DNA from: Heliopora coerulea
Lineage: Eukaryota; Cnidaria; Anthozoa; Scleralcyonacea; Helioporidae
Length of the DNA stretch: 64,000 nucleotides
Assembly: GCA_030142905.1 (NCBI GenBank)
Contig: JASJOG010000170.1
Location: 310,001-374,000 of the forward strand
Direction of reading: 5' to 3'
In this document: positions 56,561 to 64,000 of the stretch, in pieces
How positions within the stretch are numbered: position 1 is the first letter of the stretch
Layout of the letters: the number at the start of each line of letters is the position of its first letter
The notes under the pieces: model-generated
The model's database searches: none
What the model saw: the letters and a program-made list of their open reading frames with translations, nothing else
Told to the model about the DNA's origin: nothing
Position numbers and translations under genes: made by a program

Positions 56561-57060
56561 TTCTTGTACAACAAAATCCGCCATCAATACTCGGCTACGT
56601 TTTTTGGGAGAATGGGGAAAAGTAAACGTGGCAAAACTGAGTGTGCGCATATTTTTTGATGTTTGAACCGCTGGCCTAATCTGTGATTACAAAACTTTGT
56701 TATTACCATTTGATCTGATCGATAAATATTAAATCATAGGCGTAGAATCAAAACTCAAATTTATCTCAACGAACGAAATTTTTATCTGATAATGTTGTCT
56801 GAAAGGTAAACTTGTATAGTTGCGAAATTTATTGGCTATTCATCATGTTTTATCAAATCATTTTCTCCACAAAATTAAAAATGGCAGCCTTTCTTGATTC
56901 ATGTAAAAAAAAGACACCTTATCTCAAACTATCCCTATCAATCCCACTAGATTAATTCCATAATTTTGGGGGATAACGTTGGGTAAAAGATGATTATCAC
57001 CTTGTTATCCTTTTTCCAGCTGAGTCACTTAATGTCCTGATTAGTTCAAGGCGAGGAGAG
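56561..57060. promoter_or_regulatory. divergent promoter region between SEC31 and BAK
   Basis: About 500 bp separate the likely SEC31 leader exon (minus) from the BAK start codon (plus). Core promoters for both genes must lie here unless BAK has a distant 5' exon. I see no convincing TATA box on either side and cannot mark individual sites. Confidence 0.5.
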
Positions 57061-59481
57061 ATGGCCAGTTACGGAGAGGGTGAAGAACGGAATGAGAACA
57101 AGGACACTAATCCTTCTTCTTCTGAGTCCGATAACACATTAAAGAACGAAACAGAAAGCATTGTTCGACAGTTTGTCTACGATAGATTTGAAGAAGATAC
57201 CGAGACAAATGAAGGCGAAGTGCCGGTAAGCGAGACCGCCAGAGCGGATGCGCTGGAAGAACTACGTAGTATTCGTGAAGAGAACGACCCTAATTCCACG
57301 GCTGTACGAGTCAGTAAAAAGCTACGAGAAGTTGGAGACGAGATCAACTTGAAATATCGCGATGAGTTCCAGGATATGATAAGCCAGTTAAATATAACTT
57401 CGTCAACGGCATACACTTCGTTCGCTGAAGTTGCCCAAAGGCTGTTTAGACCCGGCATAAGCTGGAGTCGTATAGTTGCCTTGCTTTGTTTTGGCTACGA
57501 GATAGCGAAACATGTTCTGAAAAATGGACTTGCTGGGACTTACATGAGGAAAATCTTTCAGCTTATCGTCGATTTCATTGTACACGAGAGAATCGCCGCT
57601 TGGATTAGACAGAATGGAGGATGGGTAAGTAAGTGTTTACTTTATTGGAGCAATGGTACACCAAAGGGGGCCTAGGGTAGCGAGAAGTCTGTACTGGAAA
57701 GGATGTTCCTGTCTCGAGTCATGGTAAGGATGGTCAGTAAGACAATATATCAACGATATAAATACTGAATCCAATGTCGGTAGGTTAGTATGACTTTTAC
57801 AGTTATACCAGTATGTCGACTAGATAGTGTAGGCATTCATGTATGATGTGTTTGAAGTGCCAGAAAGGTGAAGCAACTGCCAAAACTTAAGAGAGAAAAT
57901 ACTGACATTTTGAGTGCAGGTTCTTTGTCGGAGTGAAACATCACCATGAAGGGCCTATGCTCAAATTGTCAGTATTTTCTCCTTTAACCTTTTGTCTGAG
58001 ATGTTGGAACACCATGAGAGGGGTTAGCCAGAGCAACTGCCCTGGGGCCCATGCCACACAAGAGGCCCACTGCCCACCCTGCCATGCTAATCCACAAATT
58101 TTCTTACATGATATAAGGATAAATTAATTTTAGACATATTCAAAATAATTATTTTAGGACAGTTAATAAGTACCATCATTTATACAATATGAATGTGTGT
58201 AAAAATTTGTCACAAATACCCACCACCTCTGACATCAGAGAAATTTAGGCTCACTGCTACCCTACCTTCCCCAGGAACCATCTTGGCTCTCAGCAGCCCT
58301 GGCAAGATATCTCGTTTTGATGAGTAAAACCATCTAGTGTTAGCCAGAGTAAAAGTAAAAAGTCTGGTATGGATCACAAAGGCTTAAGTTTCAGCAGTTC
58401 CCTCACTCTTTTGAGTTTTCAGATATCAGACATCATGTTTAGCTCATTCTAGATGGTGGTGACTTATGAGTGTTATAGTATGGTTAATACCAGAGTATTT
58501 TAATCTGTCTAATGCCTGACAATGTTAGTCATTAATGGGAGACCCTATATCTGGAAAGAGTTAAGAACTGTCTCACTAGCTCTTTCCAGATGATGTCAAC
58601 TCCTTAGTATTTTACTCTGGCTAATGCTGGAATGTTTTACTTGTCTATTCGAAACATACTGTCTGGAAAGAGTTACCGGTAATTTACTCAGGTTGTTGAT
58701 ATGAAAGAATTACAGACACATGCAAAAGAGAACCAAACAAAACTACCTACAGTAAATAGTTGACAACTATTCCCCTACAATAAGATGAGTAGCTGTTTTA
58801 GTATATATCTTGCATAATTTTTTTCACATATATATTTTTTAAAATTTTTAAAACAATTTTACAAAACTCAGTTTGTTGCCTGCTTGTCATTTCTCAAATC
58901 ATTTTGAAACACATCCTGAGGGCATTTATTACTAAAATATAAAAGAAATACATATCTTTGAATACTTCAGCAGCAAATTTTGTTGCCTTTTTGCTATTGA
59001 TTGGCATGGCAGCTTTGTTTATTCAAGATAATTTTTTTCTTCCATAACTGGAACAAAATAGGACAGCATCTTGTTTAGCTTGAAGGTGAATAGTGCAGGA
59101 TATTCCAAGATAGAGGAATTAATCAGATTGTACAAGAAAAGAAAAAAACAAAACAAAACAAAAAAAAACACTACTCAGCAAGGTATATGCTAATTCAAAA
59201 TAGTACTAAGAGAGCAGGGCCAAGTAGCTAAAAGTGGTGAATGGCCAGGACACACAGGTAGAAATGGTCTTAGGTGAGCTTTTCCTCTATTATCTGCATT
59301 GAAAAATAGCATTGAACAGCTATTATCAGTTTCACTGATTGGTATTTTGTTTCTTTGTTTTTTTTAGCTGGGATTTCTTGTAGACTTTCGGCTAAATGAG
59401 CCAAGCTGGTCAACTGTTGTAACAGTGCTGGCTATTGGAATTGTATGTGTTGTTTGGACCATAAGGTCAACTGAAAAATAA
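57061..59481 (+). CDS. BAK1: BAK/BAX-type pro-apoptotic BCL-2 family protein, two coding exons
   Basis: Exons are 57061-57624 and 59368-59481 (GTAAGT donor, TTTTTTTAG acceptor, phase 0), giving 225 residues. The BH3 motif is at about 82-97 (VSKKLREVGDEINLKY, core L88 and D93). BH1 is at 133-152 (ISWSRIVALLCFGYEIAKHV; compare NWGRVVALLGFGYRLALHV in vertebrate BAK). BH2 is at 181-188 (WIRQNGGW), directly at the exon junction where BCL-2 family genes characteristically split. The second exon adds LGFLVDFRLN and a C-terminal membrane anchor (about 203-219) ending in TIRSTEK. The acidic N-terminus is disordered and has no clear BH4. Such proteins oligomerise in the outer mitochondrial membrane and release cytochrome c. 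BAK over BAX is based on BH1. An AATAAA overlaps the stop codon (59477-59482). Confidence 0.93.
57891..57983. repeat. inverted repeat in the BAK intron
   Basis: GAGAAAATACTGACATTTTG at the left is inverted as CAAATTGTCAGTATTTTCTC at the right, with partly matching flanks around GTTTCACTCC-like sequence. It resembles retroelement 3' UTR sequence and carries no gene. Confidence 0.55.
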
Positions 59482-59482
59482 A

Positions 59483-60011
59483 TCTAATGACTTTTTACTG
59501 CCATCTATGCAGCTACAATTATTCAGCAATGAATGTTTTAACATATAAAATGTCTCCAGTGCGTGGTCTTAAGGTTTTTTTTTTGGTTTTTTTTTTTCAT
59601 TCACAACAATAATTAATAATTTCAATAATGGTTATAATGTACATTCTTTTTATTTTTTTGAATTAAGAATTTAATTTAAGTAGTAAGACTAGTGTAAATT
59701 GACTGGTCAACACGTGTCAATGTCCTTGAGCGCTCATACTTTTTTAAAAACTTTTCTTTAAGGTCATTAAAAATGGGAGAGGTAATAATAATGATTTGTA
59801 AAGTATTTACAGAAATATAATTAGTTTCTTACCTGTTGAATAGCCTGAAAATTGTGTCAATTTTAACTGGTAAGACTGGTGTTGCTAAGACAGAACGTCT
59901 CTTATTCTAGTCTGAACTGATGGAGAAACTTATACTACTCAACATACAGTACGATCATGGAATCAATTCATTAACGAAGTAATTTCAGAGTCATCCTGAG
60001 AGATACATGAA
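59483..60011. other. BAK 3' UTR and downstream flank
   Basis: AT-rich, with long T runs near 59575-59600. Nothing else is recognisable. Confidence 0.4.
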
Positions 60012-60303
60012 CAGAAATTTTTCATAATCTGACAGCTGAAGTCAACTGAAAAATGTTGTCTCGAGTGGATTTGAACTTGCACCTTCGGGATACCGGTCCG
60101 CCGCACTACCTGTTGACATATCGAATCTACAGGGATCGGAGGCGAGTTTTTATCTAACTTAAGTGGACGAGAGATTGCACGAGATATACTCGCGACAACT
60201 TAACGCGAGAACAGGTATCCGGTATCTTAACAGGTATCCTGAAGGTGCGGGTTCAAATCCCGCTCGAGTCAAGATTTTTCAGTTGATTATCATGAAAAAT
60301 ATC
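60012..60303. mobile_element. foldback element with outward-facing tRNA 3' halves
   Basis: The right arm (plus strand) ends GGTGCGGGTTCAAATCCCGC followed by TCGAGTCAAGATTTTTCAGT, a T-arm with B-box GGGTTCAAATCCC. The left arm is its inverted copy (GATTTGAACTTGCACCTTC). The arms are about 70 bp and continue past the tRNA part (TCAACTGAAAAAT). The centre contains further inverted segments (CTCGCG...CGCGAG). No coding capacity. Confidence 0.7.
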
Positions 60304-61506
60304 TGTTAACAAAGTAATGCCATTGCACTTTTAATAAAAAAGATTAATTCTTGAGATAAAGATAAGCGCTGTAAAGGTTGTTTACAAAACGGGAAACTTT
60401 TCGCTAGAATTCAGAAGATACAAAAGAACTAGAAGTTTAAATCCTGTCATGGCCGTAACCGTTATCTAAGACGAAAAAAGAACACTCGTTATTCGTGAGA
60501 TTTCTTTTCCCTCCGTAACAGACAGAAAGCTATTTGGGTTACGTCCTCTTCTTTCTCTTCATTGGGCTTCTACCCAATGACCGCGGCACTAAATCCTGTG
60601 GATGACCATCCTTCATTGACTAATTTTTATTAATCATTCAATGTAGATAAAAATCAGCAAAAACAACATTACAAAACTTATTAAGAATTCATGAGGGCAA
60701 AACTAAAGAATTTAAAGTTTAGTCAGTTGTTGTGAATGTGATACAGCCACTGGTGACTGTATTAGACAGCTTTTCATGCTATTTTCTCCACTAAAATCGT
60801 TGGAATCTTCACCATTTTGAAGAACACGAATGTTTTCATGTTTTCGTTTCATAAGTTGTTTACAACATTTGCGTCAGTGTTGTATTGAATATAGTATATT
60901 CAATATACAGCCACTTGTCTTTGGCTCGTGATTGTATATTCAGTACAACGCGGCCGCTCATATCGTAAACATTACAAAGAGCATCTTCATTTCATTACAA
61001 AATATCCTTTATTGTAAAACGTTAAAACAAGACATGTAACGCCAGTTTTGGTTATCTCTATTTTGCCTCATATTTTGTCGACATCACAACGCCGAAATTC
61101 CGCGTACATGAGCTAGTTTCCACCAAAGTTTTTCCGGGTAAGTACTCTGTTAAAAACTGGCTTGTGGGCATTTTAACAAGATTTTCCTCGCAAAAGCTTG
61201 CGACGTTTCTTCGTACGCACAAGCATGTTGTATATTGCCCAAGAAAAATTAGCACGCTTTTACTATATTGCATGAAACCTAGACGATCAACTTAATTAGA
61301 CAAAATCTCAGGCGTTACGTTATCAACCTTTCTTGATTATCAAAGAATATGAAATGACAGGCATGTTTCCATATGCTTCTAAAGCGTGGTTCACACTTTA
61401 GACATAAACAAAACAACTTACGAAAGTGTAGTTGGCACTTCGCGGTCAAGTTACGAAAACAATTTACATCAATACAATTGTACAGATCACTTCTGACTGT
61501 TTAGTT
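60304..61506. other. no gene recognised
   Basis: A short inverted repeat lies near 60885-60950 (GTATTGAATATAG, GTATATTCAATATAC). Small open frames here have no domain. Confidence 0.4.
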
Positions 61507-61514
61507 AATGTAAC

Positions 61515-61862
61515 CAGGGCCGGATTAGCATGCTGGAGTGGGCCCGGGATATAGTTCATAAGAGCTCCCTCTTTGTGACGTCATCATCACAAAGTTTTAA
61601 TCAACTTGGTGTAATATTGTAGCACTGCTTAATTGCGCCTTGCGAGGCATATCGTGATAGTGGCCTTTTGGCGTCTTTTGACTGCTATTGCGGAGTACCG
61701 CGGCGCCCTATCTGCTGGGTCCTAGCATTCCACACATTAAAAACTTTCGAAATCATCAGACAAAGGCTTTGACTATTGAAGCTTCCGTGTCTCAAAGGGG
61801 CCCCCAGAGGAAGGGCCCACCGGGCGATCGCCCGGTAGCCCCGGTGGGCTAATCTGCCCCTG
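61515..61862. mobile_element. 348-bp MITE with perfect 8-bp target duplication
   Basis: The left end CAGGGCCGGATTAGC and inverted right end GCTAATCTGCCCCTG are flanked by AATGTAAC on both sides (61507-61514, 61863-61870). An 8-bp duplication fits the hAT superfamily. The interior is GGGCCC-rich near the right end (CACCGGGCGATCGCCCGGTAG) and has no transposase. Confidence 0.85.
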
Positions 61863-61870
61863 AATGTAAC

Positions 61871-62368
61871 CCTGAATACCATTTCGCCTACGCTTTTTGT
61901 AATCTGTTATTAACTCCATTATATATATAGTTGAATGATTTATCAACGATTCTAAAAGTGCTCAATATCCTGGAAGATAGAGCAAAATAGATAAAATGTT
62001 ACTAAAGAATGTTCGTTGTTACTATTAGTTTCACGCTCGTAGACGATCTTCAGACAACTGGAAAAAATTCGGTTGGATTGCTCTTATATAGAAGTTATTA
62101 CGTAAGTTTCTTGCAATGTTTTGACGTCATTGTGTGTTTGCGGTACAATAAATGTTTCAAAGGCAGTGTTTGTTTCGGTGGCGGCACTTCGCAAAGATTT
62201 CCGATCTTTTGTTCAGAAAAGTTTTTGGGTCCGTCTTCATGATGAACATTTTTTCATCCAGTCACAAATTACATCTTCTGCTTCCGCTTCTATATGCTTT
62301 CGCGTGCTTTAATATCGACCATTTAATCGAATATTCCCGGTTTTCATTCTTCAATTTCCAGATGTAGC
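61871..62368. other. no gene recognised
   Basis: Flank of the Penelope-like fragment. The three short overlapping open frames are in different phases and lack domains. Confidence 0.35.
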
Positions 62369-62680
62369 TTGATAAGGCAGTCTCTACAAGGTAATTGTCT
62401 CGACGGAAACCTTATCTACCAAGCCGACGTATCAACGACAGATGACGGGACTACAAAGAAATACATTGGCATGACCGCGAACCCATTCCAAACCCGCTTC
62501 AATAACCATAGGAAATCATTCCGCAACGCTAAGTATTCAAAAGAGACGGCCTTATCAAGCTACATCTGGAAATTGAAGGATGAAAACAGGGAATATTCGA
62601 TTAAATGGTCGATATATACGATATATATGTACGATATACCAAGAAGGGTATGCAACACAAATGTCACACAGAAGGCGTAA
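62369..62680 (+). pseudogene. Penelope-like GIY-YIG endonuclease fragment
   Basis: The frame encodes GNLIYQADVSTTDDGTTKKY directly followed by IGMTANPFQTRFNNHRKSFR and YIWKLKDENREYSIKWSI. The first tyrosine motif (LIYQA), the YIG motif, the Arg of the helix and the H of NNH are all in the expected order for the GIY-YIG domain of Penelope-like elements. Similarity ends about 30 codons before the frame does, after the IKWSI block, where a TATATACGATATATATG stretch begins, so the 3' end is lost. No reverse transcriptase is nearby. Confidence 0.7.
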
Positions 62681-62737
62681 GGTTTAAGAGCGCTCAATAC
62701 CATGTGTAGAGCGTAATATATTATTTATTTTACAGTA

Positions 62738-62764
62738 TACGATATATATATATATATATATATA
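62738..62764. repeat. (TA)n microsatellite
   Basis: About a dozen TA units following the truncated retroelement fragment. Confidence 0.9.
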
Positions 62765-63232
62765 CACGAGGTACCTGTCATTACAGGCACAACAGTAAAA
62801 GATGATATAAAGTTATTACAAGACATATGTCACCTAAGTTATTTTCTTTTACATATAATCTAAAGTACATAAAAGAAAAGAGGTTTTAAATAAAATGGCA
62901 ATATTTTAGTAATTATTAATAACAGCTGATACAATATGGCTATCTTCAATATTATATCCACATATGAAGTGCCTACAAACACTAAAAATATTAAATGCCC
63001 ACAAAAAGACAAAGTAAAGTTAAGGTATACTCAGCATCCCATATCGTAAAAGATGCTTCGCTATCAATTGCAGCTGAACAAGTCATAATTCTTCAGGTGT
63101 CCCTCTTAGATATCCTGAACTCTCCGATTCATTCGACTCTTCTATTTAAAAGATTTATTAATCAAATTATGAATTATCAATACATCGATAGTTTTCTTAA
63201 CATAACATTCACTATTTCTCCTTTTATGGGCA

Positions 63233-63310
63233 GTGGCGTAACCATGACTATGTCCTTGGGAGTCCCCGAGACCCCTAAAAATCCTAGGCCACCCCAAATG
63301 AATGTTGTAA
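63233..63310. mobile_element. end fragment of the CAGTGGCGTAAC MITE family
   Basis: GCAGTGGCGTAACCATGACT shares its first 14 bases with the left end of the element at 33421, followed by a comparable CCCC/GGGG-bearing body (GGGAGTCCCCGAGACCCC). No right end is found, so it is a partial copy. Confidence 0.4.
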
Positions 63311-63708
63311 TCATCAACCTCTATCAAATAATCAAACATTTCCACATGAGCTGATGTAATAAATCACATATTTAAGCGTTTCAGTTACAGTTCCTCTAAT
63401 TTGAACTGGATGTTGGCACAACCAAAATCTACTGCATGATTTTGTAACGGATTTTTTCGTACTTCCCCCCCTGTCATCACTTTTCTAATGATTCATCCCT
63501 TCTTTTGGTGGCTAACGGTTTCACAGAGCAACGAGTGTTTGTGGCATATTTTAAAACTAGGGCTTATGTCAGCCACGGCTCATTTCCTCCAAGATAAAAG
63601 GCCCTGCCTTGTTCTTTAAATCAATTCTGTAATACGGTAAGAGGTATTAGAGTATACATCAGAAGATATTGAGCAATGGGTGCCAGTGTAGGTAGTCGAG
63701 GATAACAA

Positions 63709-63801
63709 GATGCGATAACTTTGGGTGAAGCAACTACCTGAAATATACGAAGTTCCTTTTCGTATATTTCAGGTAGTTGCTTCACCCAAAGTTATCGCAT
63801 C
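63709..63801. repeat. perfect inverted repeat, 43-bp arms, 7-bp loop
   Basis: The arm 63709-63751 (GATGCGATAACTTTGGGTGA...) is the exact reverse complement of 63759-63801; the loop is GTTCCTT. There is no coding content. Confidence 0.95.
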
Positions 63802-64000
63802 AGAGGATATTCTATCAAATCGTTGATCTAGTTGTGAACTTAAAATAGTCTTGTTTCATGCTTTACGGAGTAAGAAGCTGGGACAGTTTTAAATTCTCTC
63901 GAAACATCTCGTTAGGAAAGAACAGATATGCCAGGCAACTCGAAGCCGTATCCCTCGGGCACAGGCTCTTGGTCAGGGCTATGTTAACGATGACGTCAAA

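Overview
This is a 64 kb piece of a nuclear animal genome. It is AT-rich, its genes are cut into many short exons, its proteins read like metazoan orthologues, and it is full of Penelope-like retroelement ends, hAT and pogo-type DNA transposon remnants and tRNA-derived repeats. The style suggests a cnidarian, most likely an anthozoan such as a stony coral. That placement is inference; no marker gene in the window fixes the species.

Layout. From 1 to about 8.4 kb there is no gene I can assemble, only isolated splice-bounded open segments. A small minus-strand gene of unknown function (three exons, about 100 codons, 12,778 to 8,441) has a second intron that holds a head-to-head palindrome of Penelope-like element 3' ends and degenerate copies of its second exon. 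A five-copy repeat (14.0-14.8 kb) leads into an 8.4 kb array of 16-bp units (14.83-23.3 kb). That array is interrupted by a 988-bp hAT remnant with perfect 8-bp target duplications and by a Penelope-like 3' end. The VAMP7-type longin R-SNARE gene lies on the minus strand (30,573 to 25,407) and is complete in six exons. A pogo-like non-autonomous transposon sits just upstream of it, then a 1 kb array of 10-bp units.

The SEC31 gene (COPII outer coat) fills 55,591 to 34,090 on the minus strand with at least 35 coding exons. It includes a tandemly duplicated exon whose two copies are both open and in phase. Its introns carry purine-rich minisatellites, a tRNA-cored foldback element, a SINE and a MITE. 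About 0.5 kb from the SEC31 leader exon, head to head, is a BAK/BAX-type BCL-2 family gene on the plus strand (57,061-59,481, two coding exons). The last 4.5 kb holds another foldback element, an 8-bp-TSD MITE, a Penelope-like GIY-YIG fragment and a perfect 43-bp-arm hairpin.

How the genes relate: SEC31 (ER export) and VAMP7 (late endosome/lysosome and plasma-membrane fusion) are both membrane-traffic genes, and BAK acts at the outer mitochondrial and ER membranes. Nothing in the sequence shows that they form a functional unit; adjacency is probably chance, except that SEC31 and BAK share one short divergent promoter region. The most unusual material is non-coding: four inverted-repeat elements that contain or end in tRNA-like sequence, a tandem array of tRNA A-box-like units inside a VAMP7 intron, several near-perfect hairpins, and the higher-order 16-bp array.
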